From Desulfogranum japonicum DSM 18378 (GTDB taxonomy: Bacteria > Desulfobacterota > Desulfobulbia > Desulfobulbales > Desulfobulbaceae): 35,932 bases of DNA. Made by a program: the position numbers and the translations under genes. Positions 1 through 8,585 of the stretch are shown here, piece after piece. Position 1 is the stretch's first letter; every line of letters begins with the position of its first letter. The DNA is taken from the NCBI RefSeq assembly GCF_000429945.1, contig NZ_AUCV01000055.1:1-35932 (forward strand), written 5' to 3'. Below the pieces are notes generated by a model that had not been told where the DNA came from, did not search any database, and was given only the letters and a program-made list of their open reading frames with translations.

Positions 1-118
1 AGATGTATTGAAGCCCCAAAAGCAAGGGTGGTATGTCATCACGAGATTTGAAATCAATTTTGACTTCAGCGATAGGAGTTTCACCTATTCTTAATTGAGG
101 ATGTTTTGTTTGTCTCAT
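1..118 (-). CDS. N-terminal fragment of an IS transposase (ISNCY-like DDE type), cut by window edge
   Basis: On the minus strand an ATG at 118 opens a frame that stays open to the window edge (39 codons visible). The peptide begins MRQTKHPQLRIGETPI and contains KSRDDIPPLLLGLQYI, which matches my memory of the N-terminus of ISNCY-type DDE transposases ('...KSRDDIP.LL.GLQ.IY'). Catalytic residues lie outside the window, so activity cannot be judged. No clear Shine-Dalgarno motif is visible. The truncated outer-membrane gene lies just beyond it, consistent with insertion damage, but I cannot locate the IS end between 119 and 313. Confidence 0.55.
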   Translation of the reverse strand, partial: MRQTKHPQLRIGETPIAEVKIDFKSRDDIPPLLLGLQYI

Positions 119-312
119 GCTATGATTCAGATTGAAGATTTTGGTACACAGCCTGCTTTTTGGCGCAGACAATCGAAATGAATTCCACACAAATTCCATA
201 TTTTCGGCATGTTAACGTAGTCCGTCGGCATTTGTCAAAATGAATATAGCTTGTAATACAAAAATCTTCGCCTACTCACATATGAGTTATTTGGCTGTAT
301 TTACTGTGTAAA

Positions 313-792
313 TTGGTTTTCGGTCAGGCACTAGATAGCGGAAACACCACAGACGAACTTGATGGCGATTCCGCTGTCTCAGGTGGCGTGTTTGCCGGTT
401 ACAAGCACAAGATTTATCATGGAATATTTGCTTCAGGAGAGGTTTTTTACCATCACACAGCCCAAGACGAACGTTATGATAACGGTGACATACTTGAAGT
501 GGATGCACAATACGGTGCTAAAATACATCTGGGCTATGAGTGGGATTGGGGGTCTATCTATGCCATAGCGGGAGCTGCACATTTAGGATATGATTTAACT
601 CAAAACAATGTATATGTTGAGGACAGTAGTTTCCAACCGCTCTTTGGATTGGGGACATCTTATCAGTTTAATGAAAAATTTTCAGCTCAGCTGGAATTTA
701 TAAACACTGGTGATGATGTCAATATCGCAGGTGATCAGGAAAAATCACTTAGTATGATGACTCTGCTTCTGGGTGTCAGTTATCATTTTTAA
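313..792 (+). pseudogene. 5'-truncated outer-membrane beta-barrel protein
   Basis: The frame encodes about 159 residues of alternating-hydrophobicity strands ending in SYHF, the terminal-Phe signature of outer-membrane barrels. Segments such as GGVFAGYKH, GAKIHLGYEW and FGLGTSYQF look like strands of the small OmpW/Opa-like porin superfamily. The only available start is TTG at 313. The frame is open upstream only to a TGA at 283, and there is no signal peptide or first strand, so the 5' end appears to be missing. Upstream lies the start of a transposase, which may explain the loss. It could be a frameshifted gene rather than a truncated one. If expressed it would probably not reach the outer membrane. 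Confidence 0.6.
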
Positions 793-813
793 GTGAAGTA
801 GTGTAATAAAAGG

Positions 814-890
814 AGGACAGGCTACGTTTAATAGCATAGTCGCATTAGATTGCCGGTTAGCGAGATGCCTGTCCTGACATGAGTTTTTTT
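814..890 (+). terminator. Possible terminator hairpin after the beta-barrel gene
   Basis: A perfect 9-bp inverted repeat (aggacaggc at 814-822, gcctgtcct at 867-875) lies shortly after the stop codon and is followed by a run of seven T at 884-890. The 44-nt loop is long for a rho-independent terminator, so the call is weak. Confidence 0.3.
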
Positions 891-906
891 GCTCAAGTTT
901 GAGCTC

Positions 907-999
907 AGGGTCACGGAAAAAATACATTATTCAATCTTGCTTGTCTCTCAACCCGTTATCCTACGCAATTTTTGGATATGTATTATTTTCCGCGACCCT
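907..999. repeat. Dispersed inverted-repeat element, copy A (about 93 bp)
   Basis: The ends are imperfect inverted repeats of about 21 bp: agggtcacggaaaaaatac at 907 and the complement of tattattttccgcgaccct at 999. Similar ends occur at 5392-5449 and 5463-5556, and one end at 8650-8700. Part of the interior (caatcttgcttgtctctca, 932-950) recurs in reverse complement near 8657-8676. The small size, lack of coding capacity and end structure suggest a MITE-like or REP-like element. Confidence 0.6.
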
Positions 1000-1005
1000 A
1001 AACGT

Positions 1006-1061
1006 AGACTCCGAGGCATGCGATACATTTTACCGCAGACATATAGTTGATATCGGAGTCT
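1006..1061. repeat. Inverted repeat beside element A
   Basis: A perfect 9-bp inverted repeat (agactccga at 1006-1014, tcggagtct at 1053-1061) with a 38-nt loop. It adjoins repeat element A, downstream of the cytochrome operon. It may form a transcript hairpin; there is no U-run, so I do not call it a terminator. Nothing else is visible in the gene-free stretch 793-1147. Confidence 0.35.
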
Positions 1062-1147
1062 TCGCTTCCCTTCGAGGTTACATTTTGAGTATAACCCAAA
1101 AATTGGGTAAAAAGGCCATCTATGGACAGCCCCCGTGAGCAGTTACT

Positions 1148-2227
1148 CTATTTCTTCCACACTGCTCTGCGTTGTTCACGAAGCAACACCACAACATCAT
1201 CGGTCTGTTCAGGGGTGAGGAAGGTATTCCCCTGTTTCCAGCCAGGCATCAAGGTATTGGGGACGCCCTGTTTAATGACCGATTTGATATACAGGTCGTC
1301 GCGGATTACCTTCCACTCTTTAACCAGGCTAGGACCGATATACCCCTGTCCACGCAAGCCGTGACAAGCTGAACATTTTCTGGCAAATACCCTTTCGCCG
1401 CGCTGTGCATTGCCATGAACCTCTGGAAAATGAGGGATCCCAAGGGGCTGAAGTGATGACGAGTCTGCTGCCGGAGGAGTCATGAGACGTTCTGCAATGG
1501 CAGGAGGACTGTCAAATTCCTCCCAGGCAGAGATGTACGCAACGATCGCCTGAATTTCGCTGTTATTAAGCTGTCCACCGTTAATTACGGCAAAGGGTTT
1601 CATCTGGGTGGATGTTTTACCATTGATAATTGTTCGCTGTACCACCTCCCGCTGAATACCTCTGCCCATTCTCGCTTTTTCATAACCTAAATGACATCGA
1701 TAGCAGGTAGTGGTGTAGAGCCATCCCCCTTTGGCAACCGGCCTGGTATTGACCACCATTTCCAATGCCAGAGGCAGGGTCTGCTTTTCCGGTTCCTTCA
1801 GTACATATCCTTCTTTACCCTTGATTTCAGGTGCAAACACTGCCTGATCTTCAACCTCTGGAGGTGGTAACTCCGGCAAGGTTGGGGCGCCTTCCTGTTC
1901 ATACTGCCACATATAGGTTACAACAGCGGTCAGTTCACTGTTTGAGAATTTCCCCCCAAATCGGCTTGCCCAGTCAGTTGAGCAGCCATCCTTTTCAACA
2001 GCCTTTTTCAATTCTCGCAGAGAACTGTAACTGGCAGCGAGTTCTTCTTCATCATACGAACCATGGCAACGCTTACAGTTATCCCTGTATAACCAGGCAC
2101 CAAATACAATGGGATGATTTTCAAGCTGCCCACGCTCCAGAGGTGCAGTATACCCAGAGGAAATAACGGCTAAAACAAAGATGGAGGCAGCACAAAGAGC
2201 TGGTCGTTTCATCATTTTTTCTCCCAC
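1148..2227 (-). CDS. Triheme cytochrome c, periplasmic
   Basis: The 359-residue protein has three CxxCH haem c sites: CKRCH (Cys51-His55), CYRCH (Cys175-His179) and CSACH (Cys285-His289). An N-terminal hydrophobic stretch (about residues 9-27) can act as a signal peptide or anchor, so the haem domains should be periplasmic. It is built from repeated class I cytochrome c-type modules, the last ending in a typical C-terminal helix with a TPEQ..DVVVLLREQ pattern. It is the last gene of a minus-strand set with Rieske, cytochrome b and diheme cytochrome c, starting 8 bp after the upstream gene's stop, so it probably carries electrons away from the complex. Its exact redox partner cannot be read from sequence. 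Confidence 0.85.
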   Translation of the reverse strand: MGEKMMKRPALCAASIFVLAVISSGYTAPLERGQLENHPIVFGAWLYRDNCKRCHGSYDEEELAASYSSLRELKKAVEKDGCSTDWASRFGGKFSNSELTAVVTYMWQYEQEGAPTLPELPPPEVEDQAVFAPEIKGKEGYVLKEPEKQTLPLALEMVVNTRPVAKGGWLYTTTCYRCHLGYEKARMGRGIQREVVQRTIINGKTSTQMKPFAVINGGQLNNSEIQAIVAYISAWEEFDSPPAIAERLMTPPAADSSSLQPLGIPHFPEVHGNAQRGERVFARKCSACHGLRGQGYIGPSLVKEWKVIRDDLYIKSVIKQGVPNTLMPGWKQGNTFLTPEQTDDVVVLLREQRRAVWKK

Positions 2228-2235
2228 TCACATTC

Positions 2236-3090
2236 TTATCTTCTACTTAGGAGAAAAGCCACAATCTGCCGTAATTCGCTTTCTTTCAGTACCCCCTGGC
2301 AGCGTTTTTCGGCTGGTATATTTTCATACCCTGAAACAGTATAGGCCATGGGAACAAGATACGATTCACGAATATACTCTTCGCCGCTCACATCAGAAAC
2401 GCGATTTGCTGCCACCTGACCTATATGCTGCAGATCAGGTCCAATCAGCTTTTCATTGCTCCCCTGCTCATCTCTTCCCGCCAGATGACAAGCACCACAG
2501 TGATACTGAAATACCTTTTGACCCGCTGCAACAACATGGGGATCATTAAGGCGAATCTCGGGCATGGGCAATTCCACCAATTGCACTTTCCCCAGGGCCG
2601 AAGCCCTCCAATTAAGGATAAAAGCGCTGAGTTGTTCTATCTGATCCATACGCAAAATGCCCCCATATCGATCCTGCCAGGGTGGCATGACTGCGGTCTG
2701 CTCATCACCGGCATACATGGGACGGGTGGCTGTGATTCGTCCCAGGGCAATGGAAGCGCGTACATATTCAGCCAATGTACCGGTCCATCCCACCTCACCA
2801 AGTCGATTGGAAAAAAATGCTTTGCTATGTAGAGTCGGTCCGAGTTGACCAATACCTTCTCCACGATTTCCGTGACACGTCCTGCAATGCTCCTGGTACA
2901 AAAAAGCTCCCTGGGAAATAGACTTGCCATGTTGATGCAGCTGCTCCAATTCCAGTCTCACCGGTTCACTCCAGATCAGCCAGGAACAGAACCCTGCAAG
3001 CAGAAACATTCCCAGCAAACCGATCCCAAGACGAGACACCGATCTGTCAGTTGCCTGAGACAGGTAATCGTTCTGATTTTCCATGCTCAC
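2236..3090 (-). CDS. Diheme cytochrome c, membrane-anchored
   Basis: The protein has 284 residues and two CxxCH sites, CRTCH (Cys69-His73) and CGACH (Cys198-His202). A single N-terminal membrane segment lies at about residues 21-40, with no obvious cleavage site, so it is likely tethered to the periplasmic face. The layout of two fused monohaem-type domains is typical of c subunits replacing cytochrome c1 or f in Rieske/cytochrome b complexes. Its ATG overlaps the stop of the upstream cytochrome b gene (ATGA, 3087-3090), which indicates translational coupling and a shared complex. I read it as the cytochrome c1-like subunit; that role is inferred from position. Confidence 0.85.
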   Translation of the reverse strand: MSMENQNDYLSQATDRSVSRLGIGLLGMFLLAGFCSWLIWSEPVRLELEQLHQHGKSISQGAFLYQEHCRTCHGNRGEGIGQLGPTLHSKAFFSNRLGEVGWTGTLAEYVRASIALGRITATRPMYAGDEQTAVMPPWQDRYGGILRMDQIEQLSAFILNWRASALGKVQLVELPMPEIRLNDPHVVAAGQKVFQYHCGACHLAGRDEQGSNEKLIGPDLQHIGQVAANRVSDVSGEEYIRESYLVPMAYTVSGYENIPAEKRCQGVLKESELRQIVAFLLSRR

Positions 3091-4481
3091 CGACCAGTGA
3101 AATTATATACATATAGATGGCCGGCTCGATTCTGTATCTGACCTTTTTCCTGCCATTTCAGCCTCAGAGTAATGCGCTTGAGGTTTTCCTGCCACTCGTC
3201 TATCACCATGGTTGCCTCCAGACTCGGATTCCCCATATCCTTGCTCAGTCGTTGTATTTCCTGTTGAAAATTCTGTAACAGAACTGGTTTTTCTTGGGTT
3301 GTTTGATTAGAAGGGCCATAGATACCAGGGGCTAATGCTGCATAGGGTATTTTTTCCATCAGGCCAGCCCCTTCATCGGGAATATATCTTTCCATGAACC
3401 GATCCACTGGTGATTGCGCAATACCATGTTCACTGGTACCGGTCAGGCTCAACGCAACCAAACCGAGACCTGCAAGCAAAACCAGAATTGTAGCAAGGGA
3501 ACGATCTTTGCCAGGTGACCTGGCACTCCGGTCAATACAAGGAAAAATAAACAATCCCAGGAATACAAGCGCAGGTACTGCCAGCCCCATCAAGAGGGTG
3601 TCGCCGAATTTCAGCAATCCCTGAACCCAGAGAAAGAACCAGGGAGCCTGTGAAACAAAAGGTGTATGTTCCGGATCAGCATGGTGTTCGACAGGTGCAT
3701 CATAGAAAAATTGGGCTATAACAAGAAGAATAAGTGTCGCCCAGATTACATACATGACCTCGCGATGAAAAACAGTGGGCCAGAAGCGTATTGTCGTCAA
3801 ATATTGACGACCCTTTTCCGCCCCATCTTTCTGTGATTCCTCTCTGTTGCTCTTTTTCGCTGTTTTCACAATATGGTAGTAATGAACTCCCACGAGTAGA
3901 AAAAGGAGCAGCGGCAAGCCAAGTACATGCAGCAGGTAAAAACGCAGAAGGCCGTCAGCACCAATGGTTTCTCCACCACGTAAAAGCACATTGATATCAT
4001 GACCTGCCACCGGTAAAGCATCCAGCATGGAAGTCCCAACTGTTACCGCCCAGTATGCCAGCTGATCCCACGGCAAAAGATATCCGCTGAAAGCTAACCC
4101 CAGAATGAGAAGCAACATGCTTACCCCGCTGCACCATATAATTCGTCGTCTATCACCATAGGTACCTTTCAATATGATTCTGGCAAGATGCAACAGACTG
4201 GCTACGAGCAGGAGCTCACCTGCCAGTCGGTGTATATCACGAAGTAATCGTCCAAAAGGTACTCCTGTATGCAGGTGGAGGATGGATTCATATGCAGTTT
4301 CCGGGGTAGGACTATAGTAGACCATCAAAAAAATTCCGGTAATCAGTTCGACTACCAGAAGAAAAAGAGCAAAAAATCCCAGCAACCAGGTCCTCTGTAC
4401 GTCCAGAGTCTCAAGAGAATAGCAACGAGGACGAATATGGAGAAAAAAGCTGTGAAAAAATGATGTAGTGGATGACTTCAT
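3087..4481 (-). CDS. Cytochrome b subunit of a Rieske/cytochrome b (bc/b6f-type) complex
   Basis: The 464-residue polytopic membrane protein has the two haem b ligand pairs His84/His98 (DIHRLAGELLLVASLLH) and His185/His200. The 15-residue spacing of the second pair resembles cytochrome b6 rather than mitochondrial cytochrome b. A C-terminal half with further membrane helices, like fused subunit IV, carries the Qo-loop motif, but it reads APWFFLW (about 279-285) instead of PEWY, so the usual Glu is not there. A soluble C-terminal tail of about 110 residues follows the last helix and is unusual. It would oxidise quinol at the periplasmic side, passing electrons to the Rieske protein and the haems b. 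It follows the Rieske gene and overlaps the diheme cytochrome c gene by 4 bp. Confidence 0.9.
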   Translation of the reverse strand: MKSSTTSFFHSFFLHIRPRCYSLETLDVQRTWLLGFFALFLLVVELITGIFLMVYYSPTPETAYESILHLHTGVPFGRLLRDIHRLAGELLLVASLLHLARIILKGTYGDRRRIIWCSGVSMLLLILGLAFSGYLLPWDQLAYWAVTVGTSMLDALPVAGHDINVLLRGGETIGADGLLRFYLLHVLGLPLLLFLLVGVHYYHIVKTAKKSNREESQKDGAEKGRQYLTTIRFWPTVFHREVMYVIWATLILLVIAQFFYDAPVEHHADPEHTPFVSQAPWFFLWVQGLLKFGDTLLMGLAVPALVFLGLFIFPCIDRSARSPGKDRSLATILVLLAGLGLVALSLTGTSEHGIAQSPVDRFMERYIPDEGAGLMEKIPYAALAPGIYGPSNQTTQEKPVLLQNFQQEIQRLSKDMGNPSLEATMVIDEWQENLKRITLRLKWQEKGQIQNRAGHLYVYNFTGR

Positions 4482-4624
4482 TCTTTTCCCTGCAATGTAT
4501 TATTGAGAACGCACAGATCCGGAGCCTATCAGAAAATGGCTCTTTTCCTCAGCTCGGTGTTATTTTAACAAAATAACATTTGAAATATTAAGCACATATC
4601 CATGCTTGCCTTTCCAAAGTCCCT

Positions 4625-5224
4625 TTAGTGCCGGTTTATCCCGCTAATTTTTCGTTGCGTGTCCACCTGCACCATAAGCAGGCTTCCTGAAGCATCATTT
4701 GCCGTTTCCGTCAGCTCCTGCACAGGTATCGATAAAGCCTGCCCCTGTGCGTCCGTCTCTTTCACCATCCTTCCCTCCGCATTAACAATCCTGACACAAT
4801 ACCTGTCCAGGTCACGGCGGGCAGGCCCCTGCAAAACGATGCCATCTTTCCCGAACCGTGAACCATGGCAGGGGCAGACAAACTGTTCTGCCTCGCTGTT
4901 CCAGTTAAAAAGGCAATGCAGATGCGTGCAGGCAGTGTGGTAGGCATTAATCCCCTGATCCGTGTGCACCAGCCAGAATTTTCCTTCCCGGTAAAGTTTG
5001 GGCGGTTCGCCAACCGCGGGAATATCGGCAATGGTTCCGAGATCAATCACGGCTCCACCGTTTGCACCGGACCTGTCTGACTGAAAAAAATGAATCACCA
5101 TCCACAGGGATTGGCTAATAACGGCAAAAAGTCCCAAACTCCATAAGGTGGTCAAGAATCTGCGTCGGCCTGAGACGCAGGTACAGTCAGTTCTTTTATC
5201 GCAAGGTTGGTCGATTGTTTGCAT
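4625..5224 (-). CDS. Rieske 2Fe-2S protein
   Basis: The protein has 199 residues with a membrane anchor at about residues 24-46 preceded by Arg residues (SGRRRFL), similar to a twin-arginine-type N-terminus. Both Rieske boxes are present: CTHLHC (Cys99, His101, Cys104) and CPCHGSRFG (Cys117, Cys119, His120). Cys99, His101, Cys117 and His120 would bind the cluster and Cys104/Cys119 form the disulfide. The second box has a Ser after Gly, typical of high-potential Rieske centres. As first gene of the operon it would supply the quinol-oxidising iron-sulfur subunit of the complex. A gap of about 140 bp separates it from cytochrome b, wider than the other junctions in the operon. The start at ATG 5224 has no strong ribosome-binding site. 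Confidence 0.9.
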   Translation of the reverse strand: MQTIDQPCDKRTDCTCVSGRRRFLTTLWSLGLFAVISQSLWMVIHFFQSDRSGANGGAVIDLGTIADIPAVGEPPKLYREGKFWLVHTDQGINAYHTACTHLHCLFNWNSEAEQFVCPCHGSRFGKDGIVLQGPARRDLDRYCVRIVNAEGRMVKETDAQGQALSIPVQELTETANDASGSLLMVQVDTQRKISGINRH

Positions 5225-5391
5225 GTCGTTCTGTTATAATCTGAAAGTATATGAAAGGAATGATGATAGCAGATCAACATTATGATTCTGTTTGAATTGC
5301 ATTAATCGTACAGGCAGCTTTTCACAGGCAAACAATATCATAATAAAGATTTCACACTCTTATAACAGGCTCTCTATATGGTGCAGATCTA

Positions 5392-5449
5392 AGGGCCACG
5401 GAAAAAATACATTATCCAATTTTAGATATTCATTCTTTTACGCGACCCT
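5392..5449. repeat. Dispersed inverted-repeat element, copy B (about 58 bp)
   Basis: The left end agggccacggaaaaaatac and the right end ttctttta-cgcgaccct are imperfect inverted repeats and match the ends of copy A, with a much shorter interior. It lies in the divergent intergenic region 5225-5637 between the Rieske gene and the glycosyltransferase operon, where promoters for both would be expected; I see no convincing -35/-10 pair there. Confidence 0.55.
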
Positions 5450-5462
5450 AAACAGGTAATAG

Positions 5463-5556
5463 AGGGCTGCGGAAAATACAATCTCCATTCTTGCCGGCTT
5501 CTCAGTTCAATCGCCTCGTGGCGGAACTTTTGGAGAATTTGTATTTTACGCGCCTT
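5463..5556. repeat. Dispersed inverted-repeat element, copy C (about 94 bp)
   Basis: The left end (agggctgcggaaaataca) and the right end (tgtattttacgcgcctt) are imperfect inverted repeats related to copies A and B. It starts only 13 bp after copy B, so two family members sit side by side. Confidence 0.5.
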
Positions 5557-5637
5557 GAAAAAAATAACTACTGGACACTGTCTGCCATTCCTGAAGTCAG
5601 GCGGTCATTATCCACCTGATTTCTCAAAATCGAATAC

Positions 5638-6759
5638 ATGCCAAAAAGAATCCTCTTTCTCCTCTCTGATACCGGTGGCGGTCATCGTGCTTCTGCAAAA
5701 GCCATAGGCGAAGCCGTTGAGCAGCTGCACCCCGGACAATATGAACTCATCATCGAGGACTTGTGGAAAAATCACATGCCCTGGCCAGTATGCTGCATTC
5801 CTGATACGTACGGCTGGATGACCGGTCCGGGAAAACAACTCTGGCATCTTGCATGGAAGCTATCCTCCTATCAACGACTGCAGTCCATGCTCTTTGGCAG
5901 CTTTGCCCCTCTCATTGAAAAAAGTGTGGTTGAATTTATCCGTTCGGTGCAGCCTGATATGGCTGTCTCTGTCCACCCACTCATGAACCACCTGGGAATA
6001 GAGTGGATGAAAACCGCTGATCTGGACATACCTTTCATCACCGTTGTGACGGATATGGTAACCCTGCATCCTTCATGGATATGCCCCAAGGTTGATCACT
6101 GTTTTGTTCCCACCCAGGAAGCCAGACAGGTTGCCATGAAATACGGCATGCCCGAGGAGAAACTGACGGTACACGGCCAGCCCGTAGGCCTGAAATTCAA
6201 CCGTCTGGGCGGTGGTAAAATACTCTACAAACAAAACCTCGGCATTGATCCAACCAGGCCTGCAATATTGATGGTCGCGGGCGGAGAAGGCCAACGCCAA
6301 CTCTATAAAACTGCCAGACAGGTTGCCGCCACTATTGAGCAGGCACAGCTGTTGATCGTCTCTGGAAGAAATAAAAAACTAAAAGAAAAGCTAGAACAGA
6401 CCGACTGGCAGATTCCCACCAAAGTGTTCGGTTTTGTCGACCATATGCCTGAACTCATGGCAGCCTCTGATATCCTGATCACCAAAGCCGGGCCCAGTAC
6501 CATCAGCGAAGCGTTCATAGCCGGCCTGCCCCTGCTGATTTCAGATTATATCCCAGGCCAGGAAACAGGAAATGTGCATTACGTCAAGCAGCACCAGGCA
6601 GGAACATATGCCCCTAAAAACAAACAGCTTGTCGCCACACTACAGGAGTGGTTGGGTGGGTCGGAATCCGTTCTGCAGCAGCTGGCAAAAAACGGTGCCA
6701 TGCTGGCCAGACCCCATGCTTCGCTCCATATTGCTGCTGACATCTGCCAAATTGTGTAA
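5638..6759 (+). CDS. MGDG synthase/UgtP-like glycosyltransferase (GT28-type fold)
   Basis: The 373-residue protein starts with KRILFLLSDTGGGHRASA, the glycine-rich N-terminus of the monogalactosyldiacylglycerol synthase / processive diacylglycerol glucosyltransferase family. The C-terminal nucleotide-sugar half contains a glycine loop (VAGGEGQ, about 217) and the donor-binding run KAGPSTISEAFIAGLPLL (about 284-301). It would transfer a sugar from a UDP-sugar to a diacylglycerol-type lipid at the inner membrane. It is the first of three closely spaced plus-strand genes with a DedA-type membrane protein and a GT4 glycosyltransferase, which fits a glycolipid pathway. Sugar and acceptor cannot be told from sequence. 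It starts at the ATG at 5638 with only a weak ribosome-binding site. Confidence 0.85.
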   Translation: MPKRILFLLSDTGGGHRASAKAIGEAVEQLHPGQYELIIEDLWKNHMPWPVCCIPDTYGWMTGPGKQLWHLAWKLSSYQRLQSMLFGSFAPLIEKSVVEFIRSVQPDMAVSVHPLMNHLGIEWMKTADLDIPFITVVTDMVTLHPSWICPKVDHCFVPTQEARQVAMKYGMPEEKLTVHGQPVGLKFNRLGGGKILYKQNLGIDPTRPAILMVAGGEGQRQLYKTARQVAATIEQAQLLIVSGRNKKLKEKLEQTDWQIPTKVFGFVDHMPELMAASDILITKAGPSTISEAFIAGLPLLISDYIPGQETGNVHYVKQHQAGTYAPKNKQLVATLQEWLGGSESVLQQLAKNGAMLARPHASLHIAADICQIV

Positions 6760-6771
6760 TACAATGCCGTT

Positions 6772-7317
6772 ATGAGTTATGTAATTATATTTCTGGCAGT
6801 TCTCATTGAAGGTCCCATTGCCACCTTGACCGCTGCCGCCATGGCAGCGGCAGATCCAAATCTGGATATTCTCATGGTACTGATGGTTACAATGGTGGGA
6901 AACCTCACCGCAGACGGATGCTGGTACCTGCTGGGGGCCATCGGTAAATATGGAAAAATACTGGAATACATCCCCTGGCTGAAAAACCAGAGCGGCCTGG
7001 TACAACGTGCCTCTGTGGAGATGCGGAAACAGGGTATCAAGGTATTTGTACTCACCAAACTGGGCTTTGGCCTGGGATCCATTCCCCTGCTCATAGCAGC
7101 CGGTATTCTCAACTTTAACTGGCGAAAACTGCTGGGAGTTGCCATTATCACTGAAAGCGTCTGGACGGGTACACTCTGCACCGTTGGATATCAGGCCTGG
7201 GCAAATCTCGGTAACATTACCTTCATCATTGAAAAAGCCATTCCCTGGGTCTCTGTAACCATTGCGGCCTGCCTGCTCTTTATTCTGATTCGCTCCCTGA
7301 TGAGTCATTCCCGTTAA
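6772..7317 (+). CDS. DedA-family (SNARE-associated/VTT) membrane protein
   Basis: The 181-residue protein has about five hydrophobic segments. An N-terminal E-G-P element (LIEGPIATLTAA), then GNLTADGCWYLLGAIGKYG (G-x-x-x-D-x-x-W-Y-x-x-G) and TKLGFGLGSIPLLIAAG match the DedA/VTT pattern, although the second amphipathic segment lacks the canonical Arg-Pro-Gly core. Family members act in lipid flipping or membrane homeostasis. The gene starts 12 bp after the upstream glycosyltransferase and precedes the GT4 gene by 34 bp, so a supporting role in glycolipid handling is plausible. Function beyond the family is inference. Confidence 0.7.
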   Translation: MSYVIIFLAVLIEGPIATLTAAAMAAADPNLDILMVLMVTMVGNLTADGCWYLLGAIGKYGKILEYIPWLKNQSGLVQRASVEMRKQGIKVFVLTKLGFGLGSIPLLIAAGILNFNWRKLLGVAIITESVWTGTLCTVGYQAWANLGNITFIIEKAIPWVSVTIAACLLFILIRSLMSHSR

Positions 7318-7345
7318 CACTACACTATCTTAACACTACACTATT
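7314..7345 (+). repeat. Tandem 16-bp duplication spanning a stop codon
   Basis: The 16-mer ttaacactacactatc/t occurs twice head to tail (7314-7329 and 7330-7345), differing at the last base. The first copy holds the stop codon of the DedA-family gene; the second fills the spacer before the GT4 start, which has no recognisable ribosome-binding site. Confidence 0.8.
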
Positions 7346-7351
7346 CTTTCC

Positions 7352-8524
7352 ATGCGTATTCTATTTGTCGGTCAAACCTATTTCCGTGAAGATAACGGAC
7401 AGGCTGTTTTTACTGTCCATCTTGCCCGTGGACTTGCCCGTGCAGGTCACCAGATAATGGCGGTTATGCCCTCCCCTGACGAGACACGCGGACCGACAGA
7501 AAGCGGTCAAATAGCGCTCTGGCAGGTTGGTGCCCATCATCTTCCCCATAACGCCAATATTACCCTGATGCCTGGTTCCAGCGTCAAACAGGCCGTCACA
7601 AGTTTTTCTCCGGACATTATTCACCTGCAGGATCATTATTTTCTCTGCAGTGCAGCATTTAAGGTGGCAAAGAAACTGGCTATTCCGGTTGTTGCCACCA
7701 ACCATTTTCTCCCGGACAATATTACAGACAACATCAAGCTTCCCGGTGCCCTGCGAAGAAAAACAGCAGCCTTGCTCTGGAAGCATATGCTGCGGATTTA
7801 TAATAAAGTAGATGCTGTTACCACACCTACGGAAACTGGGGTATCCATCCTCAGACAGCAACAGATTATACCTCCGGCTCAAGCTATTTCCTGTGGTATA
7901 GATACGTTGCATTTTCATCCACCTTCACCAGAAGAACGTCGACAGGGAAGGGAACTGTTTCACCTGCAGGAAGATGAAACCGTCCTGGTGTATGTGGGAA
8001 GAATTGACCACGAAAAAGGTCTGGATACTGTACTGGATGCCTTTGCCCGTTTACGGGGTTACAACTCCCACCTTATCCTTGCCGGCAAAGGCAGTTACAG
8101 CAAAACACTGGAAATACAGCGTGATGCTCTGGGAATACGCAACAGAGTAAGCATGCCCGGATTTGTTCCTGGTAAAGACCTGCCGGCTCTGCTGCACAGT
8201 GCAGACTGTTTTGTCATGGCAGGTCATGCAGAGCTCCAATCCATCGCCACCCTGGAAGCCATGGCCAGCGGGCTCCCGGTGTTGGCAGCCAATGCACGGG
8301 CGCTACCGGAACTGGTCGGCAATTTCCAGAACGGGTTTCTTTTTACACCGGGAGATGCACAGAGTCTTGCAGAAAAAATGGAGCTTTTCTATACCAGCAA
8401 GCAGCAGTGGCCGCACTGGCGTGCAGAGAGCCGCAAACGTGCCTGCTTGCACGATCACGAAAAGACTGTTCAGCAGTATGTAGAGTGGTATACCGGGGTC
8501 ATTGATTCGTCTCTTCATAACTGA
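7352..8524 (+). CDS. GT4-family glycosyltransferase
   Basis: The 390-residue protein has the GT-B architecture. The N-terminal acceptor domain starts MRILFVGQTYFREDNGQA and includes the PDIIHLQDH strand-loop. The donor domain shows VYVGRIDHEKGLDTVLDAF (about 212-230), the KG of group 4 enzymes, and AELQSIATLEAMASGLPVLA (about 289-308), equivalent to the E-x7-E motif. It resembles digalactosyl- or glucosyl-diacylglycerol synthases of GT4 and may add the second sugar to the product of the first gene of this operon; that step is inferred from context. The last 91 bp of the gene include a 77-bp stretch that recurs at 11141-11217. Confidence 0.85.
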   Translation: MRILFVGQTYFREDNGQAVFTVHLARGLARAGHQIMAVMPSPDETRGPTESGQIALWQVGAHHLPHNANITLMPGSSVKQAVTSFSPDIIHLQDHYFLCSAAFKVAKKLAIPVVATNHFLPDNITDNIKLPGALRRKTAALLWKHMLRIYNKVDAVTTPTETGVSILRQQQIIPPAQAISCGIDTLHFHPPSPEERRQGRELFHLQEDETVLVYVGRIDHEKGLDTVLDAFARLRGYNSHLILAGKGSYSKTLEIQRDALGIRNRVSMPGFVPGKDLPALLHSADCFVMAGHAELQSIATLEAMASGLPVLAANARALPELVGNFQNGFLFTPGDAQSLAEKMELFYTSKQQWPHWRAESRKRACLHDHEKTVQQYVEWYTGVIDSSLHN

Positions 8525-8585
8525 TTGTAATGCTTCTCTTGGGAAAAATTTGGGATAACTATACAAAAATTTCGTAGAATATCGG

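Noticed and set aside
891..904. Perfect small palindrome gctcaagtttgagc as terminator
   Set aside because: It follows rather than precedes the T-run on the plus strand, and no U-run exists for the minus strand.
978..1140. Possible CRISPR or tRNA-like structure in the left intergenic region
   Set aside because: The repeats are inverted ends of a single element, with no regular spacing; no cloverleaf could be folded.
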